Positions 9,772 to 20,356 of a stretch of DNA of 64,000 nt are shown here, piece by piece. A program made the translations under genes and the position numbers. Within the stretch, counting starts at the first letter, position 1. Every line of letters starts with the position of its first letter. The notes under the pieces are model-generated. The model made no database searches, had not been told where the DNA came from, and was given only the letters and a program-made list of their open reading frames with translations. Source of the DNA: Rhodocyclaceae bacterium (GTDB taxonomy: Bacteria > Pseudomonadota > Gammaproteobacteria > Burkholderiales > Rhodocyclaceae); the NCBI GenBank assembly GCA_018883265.1, contig VEQK01000001.1, forward strand, positions 1 through 64,000, written 5' to 3'.

Positions 9772-10086
9772 ATGAAATTGAAGATTAAAACCGGTCTGAC
9801 CGTGTCGGGGTTGGCTCTTTTCGCGCTAGTCAGCCAGCCAGTTCTGGCTGACGGAGGATGGCATCACCGGGGCCACCGCAGCTATCACCATTCTGGCAAC
9901 TGGGTACCTTTTGCGCTGGGTGCTGTGGTGGGTGGGGTGGCCATTGGCGCCATGCTGCAACCGCAACCGGTTGTGGTGCAACCACCCTACTATCCGCCAC
10001 CACCAGTCTATGTCAGACCACGCGTTGTGGTTCCTGCGCCCGTATACCCTGTGCCGATGTCGCCCACGGTTTATTACACCTACTGA
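9772..10086 (+). CDS. His/Pro-rich exported protein, hypothetical
   Basis: Signal peptide plus HHRGHRSYHHSGNW and PPYYPPPPVYVRPRVVVPAPVYP low-complexity tail. Confidence 0.65.
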   Translation: MKLKIKTGLTVSGLALFALVSQPVLADGGWHHRGHRSYHHSGNWVPFALGAVVGGVAIGAMLQPQPVVVQPPYYPPPPVYVRPRVVVPAPVYPVPMSPTVYYTY

Positions 10087-10102
10087 GTACCACGCGGCGA
10101 CA

Positions 10103-11623
10103 TCAGCTTGCGGACGTCATCTTCTGCAGCGTCTGATAGTCCACTTTGCCGGTACGTAGGACTGGGAGCTCGGCCATGTAAACAATTTCCCGCGGCAGCC
10201 AGGTATTCGGTATGCGCTCGGCACTAAAGTGCGCGCGTACACTTGCCGTGGTGAGTGCCGGATCGCTCGTGTAGAGACGGAGGAGGGGTTTGCCTTCGTC
10301 CGGAATCTCGATAGCAATGGCGGCGTGGTGACACTCCGGCGAGAGTTTGGCGATTTCGTCTTCGATGAAGCCCAGCGAGATCATCTCGCCGGCAATTTTG
10401 GTGAATCGCTTCTTGCGGCCTTTGATCACCAGATAACCGTCAGCGTCGACGGTGACAATGTCTCCGGTGTCATACCAGCCGTCATCCAGCGATGATCGCT
10501 CCTCTACCAGATCATGCAGATACGACTTCATCAGGTTGGGGCCGCGCACATGCAACACGCCGCCGTCTTCGATTCCCTCGTGGGGTTCGATGCGGTATTC
10601 AATATGTGGAAGCAGACGCCCGACGGTGCCGTGCCGACTGGCCGAGGGGACGTTAACCGCAATGACCGGGCCGGCTTCCGTTGCGCCGTAGCCTTCAAGC
10701 AGGGTAATGCCCAGGGCTTCATACAGTTCCCGGGTGTGCGGTTTCAGCCGTTCCGCGCCGGCAACGACAAAGCGCAGGGATGCCAGATCTGCGGGCTTGG
10801 CAGCTTTGTAAAGCTGGTTCAGGAAGGTATCCGTTGACAACATGACCGTGGGCTTTTGCGTGCGAATCAGTTGAAGATTTTCCTTGTGCCGCAGGGGCGA
10901 GAGTCCGATCACGGTACGCATGCCATTCATCAGCGGCAACAGCACACCCGCGGTCAGGCCAAAGGCGTGAAACTGAGGCAGGGCGCTGAACATGACTTCG
11001 TGTTTGCCGATCGGAAAAGCATGCAGAATCTGGTCAACGTTGGAGAGCAGATTCCGGTGGGAGAGAACCACGGCTTTGGGGTCTGCTTCGCTGCCCGAGG
11101 TAAAAAGAATGACTGCCGCATCGTCGGGGCTACTGCGCTCGGTCTGCAGACGTTTCAGGCGGACACGGATCAGGCCGTTGAGTTTGGCCAGACGGCCGAT
11201 GCGTTTTGCCACATCCTCCAGAAAAACGGTACGGATGCCGTGTTCGGCCAGAAGGCCCGGCAGATCACCGAGATCGCATTTGTGAAGAAACTGGCGGGAG
11301 GTCAGTAGTGCATCGATATCGGCCCGCTCACAGCAACGGATCAGGGTTGGTAGCGGGAAGGTGTAATTGAGAATCGCAGGGGTCTTATGGGCGAACTGGC
11401 AACCAAAAAGTGCAACCACGCCGGTGACACTGTTGGGCAACAGACAGCCGACATGATGACGGTGTGTCAGGGTGCCGATCTGACGCGACAGCACGGCACA
11501 GCCAATGATCAGGCGATCAAAGCTAAGCGACTTGCCGAGTTCGTCGACCACTATGGGTTGTTGACCCGGATGGGCTGCAGCAGCCATCAGAAGACGCTTG
11601 GGGATCGTATTGTTGGCGGGCAA
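10103..11623 (-). CDS. AMP-binding acyl-CoA/acyl-ACP synthetase family protein
   Basis: AVILFTSGSEADPKAVVLSHRNL, LLEGYGATEAGPVIAVN, YDTGDIVTVDADGYLVIKGRKKRFTKIAGEMISL. Confidence 0.9.
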   Translation of the reverse strand: MPANNTIPKRLLMAAAAHPGQQPIVVDELGKSLSFDRLIIGCAVLSRQIGTLTHRHHVGCLLPNSVTGVVALFGCQFAHKTPAILNYTFPLPTLIRCCERADIDALLTSRQFLHKCDLGDLPGLLAEHGIRTVFLEDVAKRIGRLAKLNGLIRVRLKRLQTERSSPDDAAVILFTSGSEADPKAVVLSHRNLLSNVDQILHAFPIGKHEVMFSALPQFHAFGLTAGVLLPLMNGMRTVIGLSPLRHKENLQLIRTQKPTVMLSTDTFLNQLYKAAKPADLASLRFVVAGAERLKPHTRELYEALGITLLEGYGATEAGPVIAVNVPSASRHGTVGRLLPHIEYRIEPHEGIEDGGVLHVRGPNLMKSYLHDLVEERSSLDDGWYDTGDIVTVDADGYLVIKGRKKRFTKIAGEMISLGFIEDEIAKLSPECHHAAIAIEIPDEGKPLLRLYTSDPALTTASVRAHFSAERIPNTWLPREIVYMAELPVLRTGKVDYQTLQKMTSAS

Positions 11624-11640
11624 GGGTGTTCTCCCGGGAT

Positions 11641-14600
11641 TTACAGTTCGAAGGTGATCAGTTTGCCATGTGCGGGGAAGAATATCGCCGTGCGGATCGT
11701 GATGCCCTGTTGTGACTCATGCGCATAGAGCGCCGCATAGCGTTGCAGCTGGGGACGATAGCTTTCGGCTTTTTCTCTGAGGCGTGTTTCGAGAGCGCTG
11801 CCACTCAGGGTGCGATCATCGCCCAGTGTTTTGTAGTCGATGATCCACCGGACGTTGTTCTCGATGAAAGTTCGGTCAATCACGTGACGTCGGACAGACG
11901 CCGCTTCCCGGAAATTCGTAACATCGGTCTCGCCAGATAGCGCGCCGATGAAATCCTGGTCGTCCAGGCTGCTAAGCGGCACCTCGCATCCGGCTTGTGT
12001 ATGCGCACTCAGAATCCATCGGCTGTCCGGTTCGGTGAGCGCGCGTTGCAAGGTATCGTGAACAGTGTCGGCTGCGATCGCGGCGTCATCTGCGTTATAG
12101 CCAAGTCGTTGGAACGACGCCACAAAACGGGGTCGCAGCTGGGTCAGCCGCTCTGCGTGCCACAGCGCCAAACCGTCTCGGGCAATGGCTTCGAGATATT
12201 CGTGTACCAGCGTACCGATATCCATTTCCAGCGTGCTCTCGAAGGGGTCGCCGGGCTCCTGCAGCTCGCAGCTTTCCGGCGCGTCAATCGGTAACAATGT
12301 CTTTGGCTCGGCAAGTCGCACCAGGCAGGGCACAAAAGTCGCTGGATCAATCCGGCTGACCGGCGGCGCCGGTAACGATGGCGCTGCCGCTGCCTGAGCG
12401 AAGTCGCGAGACAGCATCGGCCAGAGGGGCGATAGTAGCGACGTGGCTGCCGGTGGCCTGAGTGTCCACGCTTCTCCTCGGGGATCCCGGCTCGCCATGC
12501 CCAGAAGGTGCAGACGGCGAACGGCGCGGGTGGCGGCGACGTAAAGCACGCGACGATCCTCGTTCTGGGCGCGTGCACGCTCAAGGCTGCGTAACAGCGC
12601 GTAAGGCGTCGGCACAGAATCCTTGTTGCCCTGTGGTGGCGATGGCGCTACCACAAGGTGTTCCTGGGCATCGTTCTCAATGATCAGCGTATCCCAGAGG
12701 AGTAGCGCGTGACCATCGCTGGGTGGCGTTTTGTGCAGGCCGGGCACAATGACTGTATCGAATTGCAGCCCCTTCGATTTGTGAATGGTCATCAACTGCA
12801 CGTGATCGCTGGCGTCTCTGGTATCCGACGGGGCGAATAATCGATCCAGGGCGTCCTTCAGGCGATCCAGATCAAGCTCGCCCCGTTGGTCCAGCGTGTC
12901 GAGCAATGAGAAGTAGGCTTCAACATCCTGCACATCGTTTTCGTCGCTCAGACAGACGTCACCGCCGATCGCACGCCAGACACCTTCGACCCAACGCCTG
13001 GGGCGGCGCAACCCGCGGGCGGCGTAACCCGCGGCCATTGCCTGACGCATGACCAGAAGTCGAGCACGACCGTCGTCACTGAGTCGTGCGATACGTGTCT
13101 CATCCTGCATCAGGGACCAGAGCGTCTGCTGATGATCATCGGCGGCCAGATGGTGCAGATCGTTCAGCGTCAGTCCGCACCAGGGTGCACGCAGGATCGC
13201 CAGCCAATGCACACGGTCGCCCGGGTAATGCAGCGCCCAGGTCAGCGAGACCAGATCCTGTACGGTCTGCCGATTGGCCAACGGGTCGATTTCAACCGCG
13301 CGGAACGGCAGATCCGGAGCACTGTTCTGTAAGCCCCGTACTAACGCATCCAGATGTGGGCGCGCTCGTACCAGAACCGCCACGGTGCCATCGGGGTTCT
13401 CCCGGCGTGCTGCACGGATCAGATCAATGATAATCGCTGCTTCCCGTTCATCGGCCAGTGACTTGGGTGCAGTGTCACCGGTATCCGGGTCGACGTCGCC
13501 GGCAATCACCGGGTGAATGGCAACCCCGGCCGAGGCATCGGCCGGTTTACCGGCCACACAGGGTTGGTAACGAACCGCACCGCGAATGATGTCGTCTTCT
13601 GGGGCAAACATCTGATGGAAAGTTGTGTTGACCCAGTCAATAATTTCCGGATGAGAGCGGTTGTTGCGGTAAAGCTGTAGTGATGTCGGACGGATCCTGC
13701 CCAGACCGCCCTTGCGTATCCGCAAAAACAGACCAACGTCGGCCTTGCGGAACCGGTAGATCGATTGCATCGGATCGCCGACCAGAAAGATGGATCGATC
13801 TGGCTCGTTTTCCCAACCGCGGGTTAGATGCTCGAGCAAATCCACCTGGAGTGGGCTGGTATCCTGAAACTCGTCGACCAGCAGATGGCGCAGGCGATAG
13901 TCCAGCCGCTCCCGGATTTCACCGGAGTCTTCTTCGGCAGACAGTGCCCGAACCGATTGCATGGCGATCTCGCCGAAGTCGACGGTCTTCTCCTGGTTGA
14001 ATACCAGCCAGAGCTGCGCGTAGGCTAGATACAAGAGCCTTGCCAGATCTGCAACCAGATCGGCATCGGCGCTGCTCAGGGCCGGATCGGGGAGTTCGCG
14101 AATGGCGGCGAGCGTTGCGGCATCACCGGTAGCGGCTAGATCAGTGATGGTGTCGAGCAGTACCTGCCGCACAGCCTGGTGTTTGGGGCCGGCGATCTCG
14201 ATCGGCGCCCGGTACAAGCTGCGTAACTCATTACCCTTGGTGAGAAAGAGTTCTGCTACGGCGCGCCAGCGCGGTAGGTCAGCGGGATCGCTGGTGAGGG
14301 GTGTCCGCCAGTCACTGAGGTCGTGTACGGGTGATTTGGGGCTCAATTCGCCGGCGTAGCGTGCGGCCGCCATAAAGGCTTCCTGGCGGGATGGCGGGAA
14401 ACGGGCCACGACTTCGGCCAGGCGGTTGGTGACCAGGGCCTGGAGCGCTTGTGATACGTCCTGTTCCAGAACGGCGGCGTCCCGGTGCCGGGAGGCTTTG
14501 CTGATCCACTGGTCGCGCCGGGCCAGCATGGCGACGAGCATCTTCTGCAATCGCCCGGCATCGTTGTCGAAATACATCAGCGCCTGCGCCACCGTCTGGC

Positions 14601-15132
14601 TGGCCTCCGTACCTTCTTCCAGTTGGTCCAGCGTATTGCGAGCGGCCTGTTCGTAATAGCGGGTGGGATCGGTTGCGACAGCCGGTTGTGTGCCAAAGCG
14701 CGAGAGTAGCGGCATCTGGCGTGCGATGCGTGCCGAAAGGGCGTCGAGCGTCATGACCCGCAAGCGCCCGGGTTGTTGCAGCAATTGCCAGCCACGTGCC
14801 TGCTCGTGGGCCATCACGGCCATGGCGAGCTCACGTGTGATCTGTTTATGCGGTGGCAGATCATCGGGCAAATCGGCTTGGGCCTCACGCAGACTCAGCA
14901 TGATGCGGTCGCGCATTTCGGCGGCTGCCTTGTTGGTGAACGTCAGTGCAATGATCTCTTCGGGCTCGTCGACGTTACCCAGTAGTCGCAGGAAACGCTG
15001 AGTCAGGAGTTCGGTTTTCCCCGCGCCGGCAGGGGCATCGATGATAAAGGAGCGCGAGGGATCAAGCGCCACCTGCCGTGCCGACGCATCAGCTGCCAGC
15101 AGCATGTCGTGATCCACCAGGCGTTCTAGCAT
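11641..15132 (-). CDS. UvrD/AddA-like helicase-exonuclease
   Basis: IIDAPAGAGKTELLTQRFL, ALTFTNKAAAEMRDRI, LLVDEFQDTSPLQ, VGDPMQSIYRFRKADV, MTIHKSKGLQFD, C-terminal WIIDYKT nuclease motif. Confidence 0.92.
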   Translation of the reverse strand: MLERLVDHDMLLAADASARQVALDPSRSFIIDAPAGAGKTELLTQRFLRLLGNVDEPEEIIALTFTNKAAAEMRDRIMLSLREAQADLPDDLPPHKQITRELAMAVMAHEQARGWQLLQQPGRLRVMTLDALSARIARQMPLLSRFGTQPAVATDPTRYYEQAARNTLDQLEEGTEASQTVAQALMYFDNDAGRLQKMLVAMLARRDQWISKASRHRDAAVLEQDVSQALQALVTNRLAEVVARFPPSRQEAFMAAARYAGELSPKSPVHDLSDWRTPLTSDPADLPRWRAVAELFLTKGNELRSLYRAPIEIAGPKHQAVRQVLLDTITDLAATGDAATLAAIRELPDPALSSADADLVADLARLLYLAYAQLWLVFNQEKTVDFGEIAMQSVRALSAEEDSGEIRERLDYRLRHLLVDEFQDTSPLQVDLLEHLTRGWENEPDRSIFLVGDPMQSIYRFRKADVGLFLRIRKGGLGRIRPTSLQLYRNNRSHPEIIDWVNTTFHQMFAPEDDIIRGAVRYQPCVAGKPADASAGVAIHPVIAGDVDPDTGDTAPKSLADEREAAIIIDLIRAARRENPDGTVAVLVRARPHLDALVRGLQNSAPDLPFRAVEIDPLANRQTVQDLVSLTWALHYPGDRVHWLAILRAPWCGLTLNDLHHLAADDHQQTLWSLMQDETRIARLSDDGRARLLVMRQAMAAGYAARGLRRPRRWVEGVWRAIGGDVCLSDENDVQDVEAYFSLLDTLDQRGELDLDRLKDALDRLFAPSDTRDASDHVQLMTIHKSKGLQFDTVIVPGLHKTPPSDGHALLLWDTLIIENDAQEHLVVAPSPPQGNKDSVPTPYALLRSLERARAQNEDRRVLYVAATRAVRRLHLLGMASRDPRGEAWTLRPPAATSLLSPLWPMLSRDFAQAAAAPSLPAPPVSRIDPATFVPCLVRLAEPKTLLPIDAPESCELQEPGDPFESTLEMDIGTLVHEYLEAIARDGLALWHAERLTQLRPRFVASFQRLGYNADDAAIAADTVHDTLQRALTEPDSRWILSAHTQAGCEVPLSSLDDQDFIGALSGETDVTNFREAASVRRHVIDRTFIENNVRWIIDYKTLGDDRTLSGSALETRLREKAESYRPQLQRYAALYAHESQQGITIRTAIFFPAHGKLITFEL

Positions 15133-15133
15133 G

Positions 15134-17914
15134 TCAACGCCCGCGTTCTGCGGCTAACGCCGCTTCCAGCTGCGACTGGCGCTCGGCCAACCGCAACAAA
15201 GGTTTGACGTCGCAGTAACGGAGATCATCCTCGGCGGTGACGGTCACCCCGGCAAAGCCGGCGCGCACTTCATCGGCAACGCGGTGAATCGCAGTGCGCC
15301 AGTGCTCTAATACGCTATCCCAGTCGGGAAAGCGCGCTGCATCAAAGAGGCGTCGGCCGCGATCACTGCTGATGGCATGAACGCTGGGCAGAAGCTGATC
15401 GTCCTGGCCCACGCCCTTAAACGAGGCGCCGCTGATGTGCACCAGTCCGAAAGCCACGCCGGCGATTTCGCCATTCGGGTGCTCGGCGATCGCTGCGTAG
15501 ATGGGTAGCTGGGGTTCGGTAATCCGTTCGGCAGCCCAGTTGCGAATGTCGATGTCGGCCCCGGTCTTGTAGTCGATGATCAGTGCGCGCCCATCGTCCA
15601 GGCGATCAATGCGATCAATGCGCATGTGCGCCACAATGCCGCCAACATTGATCTCGCGCTTACCTTCCGCCTCAAGAACCGCGAAGTCGGTTTTTCGGGT
15701 AGCTTCGAGTTGCAGCCAGGTATCGACCAGACGGACCAGTCGGCGATGTTCCAGTTCGGTCTGGCGCGGTTTTAATGCTTGACGTTTGCGGTCGCCGTTG
15801 AACTTGTCGAGGGCCTCGGTTGCTGCCACAGCGATCGCCGTCAGCCGATCCTGTTCTTCCATCGCCTTCAGAGCGCTCAGTGTGCCAGTATGGTTCCAGA
15901 AAAGTTCCAGGGTGTCGTGGACGAGCGTACCCCGCTGGCGGGAATCAAGACCCTCCACGGGCTGTGCCAGCGCCTTGGCGCCTAATCGGTACTGGTAATA
16001 GCCCCAGGCCGGGCAGATCGCCTGCGCACGCAGCAGGGCGGTACCACCACGCACCTTGTCGCCATCGTCGACGGCGGGGGCATGTGTATCGGAAATCTCG
16101 GCAAGTCGGTTGGCCGGTTGGCTGGCCATAGCGTCCACCCATGGCTTCGGCTGCAGTTTGACAGCTTGGGGTATGCCAAGATCACGAATCAGCGGGCTAG
16201 GCTGCTGCGCCGTGGCCTCATTCATTCGGGGGTAGCTGAAGCAGATATCGGGGGCGCTCCGCAGGAGTCGTCGCTGGATTCTTTTCGCGAAATCCAGTTG
16301 TACCAGAGCGCTGGCGTTAGGGGCGCCGACAGCGCGCAGCGACTCGGCTGGCAATAGTGGATTCGGGTTGGCCGGGGGCGGCCACGTTGTATCGGTTAAC
16401 CCGAGGATCCATAGCGCATCGAAATCCATCCCGGCCGCTTCCAGCACCCCAAGAATCTGTATGGGCGGTGTGCCGGTCGTCTTCGGCTGGAACAGACGTT
16501 CGGCGCACCGTTGCGTCAACAGGGAAACCGCTTTGCTGAAGCTGATTCGACCGGTGATCTGATCGAGCTGGCCGACTTTAACGAGTTCTTTGGCGAAGGC
16601 TTCGCGCGTCTGAAATTCGCTACTGCGCAGATGGTCGTCTGCCAGCCAGCCGCCATGATGCAACACGGATTGAATCACTCGGCGCCACTCCGAAGGAAGG
16701 CGGGTTTTACCCAGGTTGCGCGACGAGGCATACAGGGCATTCAGATACCCCAGTGTGACGGGCGCCCGTACCTGTTGTTTTTCGAACAGATATTCGGCGT
16801 AATCACCATAGCGTTCGATGGGCGCCCTGGTGGCAACGCCCTCGCGCAGAGCTGTGTCAAGGCGTGCGCGCGCATCGTTTTCGGCGGTTGTCGACCAGTA
16901 TGGGCTGCCTAGCAGGGTTTGGATCAGCGACTGCTCCACAGCATGTGACTGCACCAGAGTCTGCAGCAGGGTTAGTGCACTGTGTACCACGGGGTGCGCA
17001 GCCAGCGCCTGTCCAAGGCTGATGTTGTACGGGCGGCGCTTCGTGGCATTTTGTGGCAGTACCAGGGTCGGGTCGAGCACATCCTCCAGTGCATCCATCA
17101 GCGGATACTGGTAGGTAGCGAGATCCGGCGCCACGATTCCCAGACGTCCGTCCGGATGTGTCTTGAGGAAGGTCTGCGCCCATTGGGCAACCGCCAGACA
17201 TTCGGCGACAGCATTTTCGGCCTGGTAAGTCACGATGCCGGGGCAGGGGCCATCCTCAGTCGGAGAGAGCTCATAGAGGTGGCAACCCGCCGCGGTCAGT
17301 TGTTGTTGCAGACGCTGTTCCAGTGGCGTGTAATGATCAAAGCCGGCAAAGACCACATGCAGCGGGAGTGGCAGCGCGGTATGGGCCAGATCATCGATCA
17401 GGGCCGCATTCAGGCGAGCACCATCGATCAGCCCGAGGCTGGTGCAGCGTTCAATAAATTTGCTTTGCCACTCGACAAAGCATCGTTGCTCTTCGCTGGC
17501 AAACGCGGCTGATGCACGAGCTGGCCCAATCGCCCAGTTGATCGTTAGGGCATGGGCCTCGGACGCCGTTGCAGCGAGGGCGCCGATGTCGAACAGCACG
17601 GCCTCATTGGCACCCAGATTCTGGTGAATGACCTGTTCCCAGAGGAGTCTTTCCTGAAAGTTGTCCAGTACGCGTAATCCAGCGACCGAGGCCGGTTCCA
17701 GTGCACGCAAGGACAGGGCCTCGTAGCGACTCTGCAGCCACTGCCCGAACGTGGTGCTGGACAGTGTGGCCCAGCTTCGCGATCCGCCCACAGTCGCATC
17801 ATGCGCTTGGCTCAAGGTCTGGGCCAAACGCTGGGTAGCGCAAATCACCATGCTGTCTACTGGCAACTGCGGCAGCAAAATCGGAGCGAGGGTAGGGCGC
17901 GTCGGGTCTGTCAT
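15134..17914 (-). CDS. AddB-like PD-(D/E)XK nuclease (TIGR03623-type putative DNA repair protein)
   Basis: RGTLVHDTLELFW; GRALIIDYKTGADI; adjacent to AddA-like gene. Confidence 0.88.
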   Translation of the reverse strand: MTDPTRPTLAPILLPQLPVDSMVICATQRLAQTLSQAHDATVGGSRSWATLSSTTFGQWLQSRYEALSLRALEPASVAGLRVLDNFQERLLWEQVIHQNLGANEAVLFDIGALAATASEAHALTINWAIGPARASAAFASEEQRCFVEWQSKFIERCTSLGLIDGARLNAALIDDLAHTALPLPLHVVFAGFDHYTPLEQRLQQQLTAAGCHLYELSPTEDGPCPGIVTYQAENAVAECLAVAQWAQTFLKTHPDGRLGIVAPDLATYQYPLMDALEDVLDPTLVLPQNATKRRPYNISLGQALAAHPVVHSALTLLQTLVQSHAVEQSLIQTLLGSPYWSTTAENDARARLDTALREGVATRAPIERYGDYAEYLFEKQQVRAPVTLGYLNALYASSRNLGKTRLPSEWRRVIQSVLHHGGWLADDHLRSSEFQTREAFAKELVKVGQLDQITGRISFSKAVSLLTQRCAERLFQPKTTGTPPIQILGVLEAAGMDFDALWILGLTDTTWPPPANPNPLLPAESLRAVGAPNASALVQLDFAKRIQRRLLRSAPDICFSYPRMNEATAQQPSPLIRDLGIPQAVKLQPKPWVDAMASQPANRLAEISDTHAPAVDDGDKVRGGTALLRAQAICPAWGYYQYRLGAKALAQPVEGLDSRQRGTLVHDTLELFWNHTGTLSALKAMEEQDRLTAIAVAATEALDKFNGDRKRQALKPRQTELEHRRLVRLVDTWLQLEATRKTDFAVLEAEGKREINVGGIVAHMRIDRIDRLDDGRALIIDYKTGADIDIRNWAAERITEPQLPIYAAIAEHPNGEIAGVAFGLVHISGASFKGVGQDDQLLPSVHAISSDRGRRLFDAARFPDWDSVLEHWRTAIHRVADEVRAGFAGVTVTAEDDLRYCDVKPLLRLAERQSQLEAALAAERGR

Positions 17915-17990
17915 AGAGGTGTCTTAAGCAGTTAACATACTAGCTGAAGGCAGGATTGCCTGCCTGTAATCTGTACGAGAGGAAGTTCCT

Positions 17991-18653
17991 ATGACGCGCC
18001 CATTGCCCATCGCCGATGTTGTTCACCAGCGCAAGACCACCAAAGCCTTTGAGTTGGGCCAAGGGCTGACGCCCGAACAGTCGGCCGCCGTAAGAGAAAT
18101 TTTGCGTATGAGCCCGTCTTCCACCAACGCGCAGCCCTGGCACTTCTTTATTGCGACGACCGATGCCGGCAAGCGCCGTGTTGCGGCCGGTGCCAGTGGC
18201 AACTTTTCCTATAATGAACCCAAGATCATGAACGCCGCCGAGGTGATCGTGCTGTGCGCGCGCACAGCATTGGATGAGTCTTATCTGCAACAGGTGCTGG
18301 ATCAGGAAACGCAGGACGGCCGTCTCGCCAACGAGGAGGCGCGCATAAATCAACATAACGTTCGTAAGGGCTACGTGCAGAAGCATGGCGCGACCGGAAA
18401 CCTGCTTAACTGGACCGCCCGCCAGGTCTATATTGCGCTGGGCTTCCTGTTGCTGGGCGCTGCTGAGATGGGCGTCGATGCCTGCCCCATCGAGGGGTTT
18501 GATGATACCGCCGTTGATGCCGAACTGGGCTTGGCAGCCAAAGGTCTGAAGAGTGTCGTGCTGGTCGCGCTGGGGCATCGGTCGGATGCCGATTTTAATG
18601 CCGCACTGCCCAAGTCCCGCCTGGCCGAATCTCTGGTGATTACCGATCTTTAA
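17991..18653 (+). CDS. nfsB: Oxygen-insensitive NAD(P)H nitroreductase
   Basis: HQRKTTKAF...LRMSPSSTNAQPWHFFIATT...NFSYNEPKIMNAAEVIVLCART...CPIEGFD. Confidence 0.88.
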   Translation: MTRPLPIADVVHQRKTTKAFELGQGLTPEQSAAVREILRMSPSSTNAQPWHFFIATTDAGKRRVAAGASGNFSYNEPKIMNAAEVIVLCARTALDESYLQQVLDQETQDGRLANEEARINQHNVRKGYVQKHGATGNLLNWTARQVYIALGFLLLGAAEMGVDACPIEGFDDTAVDAELGLAAKGLKSVVLVALGHRSDADFNAALPKSRLAESLVITDL

Positions 18654-18762
18654 GATCAGTCGTATTGTCCGCGTCGCGGGGTCGGTGCCAGCGTAGCCAA
18701 CCCCAGACGACAATGACCAGCAAGAGGGCGATGCCCAGTTCAAAAAATACGATGACCGGCAT
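18640..18762 (-). CDS. Candidate 40-aa single-TM membrane protein
   Basis: MPVIVFFELGIALLLVIVVWGWLRWHRPRDADNTTDLKDR*, read manually; below ORF-track length; overlaps nfsB 3' end by 14 nt. Confidence 0.45.
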   Translation of the reverse strand: MPVIVFFELGIALLLVIVVWGWLRWHRPRDADNTTDLKDR

Positions 18763-18790
18763 AGGGACTGAGGCTGGGATTGGGACTGGG

Positions 18791-19288
18791 TCAGCTGCGC
18801 CGGGTTCGCCCGGCAAACCGGTATAGCAGAACGGCCAGCAGCACCTCGAACAGGAAATTGAAACCGGTCGATAGATCCATGCCGCCAGCCTCCAGCTGGT
18901 TACCGAGCTGGTAGGTCCATGGCGTGACCGCCAATACGGTTAGACAGACCAGGAGATGGGCACGTAAATTAAGTTGGAGACGCTGGGCTGTTGGCAGCGC
19001 GAAGCAACCGATGAGCAGCGCGACCGCAGCGGTAGTCCCGTTTTCAAAAGCAACGTCGCTAAAGAGAGGTGAGACGGTAAACCGGTAGACCAGGCCCACC
19101 AGAGCTAGTGATATCCCGAAGGTTGCAACGCCCAGGGCCACTCGTTGGATCAGCTGGGGATTGGCATCCCGTCTCTTGGGCGCAATACGTTTAGGTTGCG
19201 ACCGCTTGGGATCCATCTCCCCAACGGGCAATTCGAACCGAGGTGTTTGCGCCCGGGTCTCGGTCGAACCGGCGGACCCGGGCGACAT
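18791..19288 (-). CDS. Integral membrane protein, hypothetical
   Basis: Four hydrophobic segments after basic N-terminus; DUF1634-like at best. Confidence 0.55.
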   Translation of the reverse strand: MSPGSAGSTETRAQTPRFELPVGEMDPKRSQPKRIAPKRRDANPQLIQRVALGVATFGISLALVGLVYRFTVSPLFSDVAFENGTTAAVALLIGCFALPTAQRLQLNLRAHLLVCLTVLAVTPWTYQLGNQLEAGGMDLSTGFNFLFEVLLAVLLYRFAGRTRRS

Positions 19289-19293
19289 CAGGT

Positions 19294-19629
19294 TTAGCCC
19301 TGTAGAACGGCTTTAAGCGACTTGCTGCGCTGATCCAGATGCTTTGCGCCGGCGTCCGATAGCGCGAGCGATTTGGCACGGCCGTCGGTTGCCGAGCGTT
19401 CGACAACGATCAGGCCGCGGCTTTGCAGCTCCACGACCTTGCGGTGGACAGTCGGACCCGTGCCAAACTGCAGGCTCTGAACCAGATCGGTAATCTTGAC
19501 CGGCTTGCCATTGGCAGCGGCTTCATGCATGTACGCCAGCACTTCTTCACATCCGGCGAAGTTGGCATCGCTATTGTTTGAGACGCGCATGAAATTGAGC
19601 ATGCGGACGTAAGGATTCTTTGATTTCAT
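19294..19629 (-). CDS. MarR-like winged-helix transcriptional regulator
   Basis: KITDLVQSLQFGTGPTVHRKVVELQSRGLIVVERSATDGRAKSLALSDAGAKHL. Confidence 0.75.
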   Translation of the reverse strand: MKSKNPYVRMLNFMRVSNNSDANFAGCEEVLAYMHEAAANGKPVKITDLVQSLQFGTGPTVHRKVVELQSRGLIVVERSATDGRAKSLALSDAGAKHLDQRSKSLKAVLQG

Positions 19630-19799
19630 AGGAATGGTCTTCTGAATTGGGGGAAAAGGTTTCTCTTAATAGACGGCTGTCTGAAATATAGTGCTTTGAG
19701 TGGATTTCGTCTACAGGAACCGGTGAGATTTTTATAAACCCGTTTGGAATTTATGCTTAACAAGCCCTGCTGCCACAATGGGTATGGACGCAACCAGAT

Positions 19800-20183
19800 T
19801 CAATGACAACTCTGGATAATATTCACCATGCTGCGGTCGGCCATGTCATCCAGATGGTTGGTGTAGAACCGCACGGAAGACCCCTCGCGACTGGTGTCGA
19901 TAGCCACATAAACCATGGGCAATTTTTCGTGGGTATCGAGTTTTTGCTGGGTCAACAGGGCGTAGCCGGTTTCGGTTTTCCGGGTGCTGAGTGCAAAACG
20001 GCCGGCGTCTGCCCAGCGTTTGTTGATACAGTCGGTCATCGCCTGTGGGCTTTCGGTCGTAAAGGTCGTGAAGCGGGGGGTGTTGTTGCGCAGGTGACCT
20101 GAGTCCACATCGATCGAACTACAGCCATTAAGTGTGCCCAGGGCGATGGCGAAACTGATCACGAAGGCAGGCGTTTTTTTCAT
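19800..20183 (-). CDS. Putative lipoprotein
   Basis: MKKTPAFVISFAIALGTLNGCSS lipobox. Confidence 0.6.
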   Translation of the reverse strand: MKKTPAFVISFAIALGTLNGCSSIDVDSGHLRNNTPRFTTFTTESPQAMTDCINKRWADAGRFALSTRKTETGYALLTQQKLDTHEKLPMVYVAIDTSREGSSVRFYTNHLDDMADRSMVNIIQSCH

Positions 20184-20341
20184 GGACGCTATGCTACGCC
20201 ACGCTGGATACCTCAACAAGTTGGGTTTTCAGAGGATGGGTGCATCGCTGTTTACTGGGAAGCATCACCCAGAAAATCCGGCACCAACATTTTATGACAA
20301 TGGGATTGTAACGGGTTGATTTTAAGAAAAGTTTGAAAAAA

Positions 20342-20356
20342 TGTTGCAATGCAACA
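20342..20356. promoter_or_regulatory. Perfect palindrome TGTTGCA-A-TGCAACA, candidate phasin operator
   Basis: 7-bp arms; overlaps a TTGCAA-N16-TATAGT promoter-like element upstream of the phasin. Confidence 0.55.

Noticed and set aside
10856-11308. 150-aa + strand ORF opposite the AMP-ligase
   Set aside because: Antisense shadow ORF of a strongly conserved enzyme.
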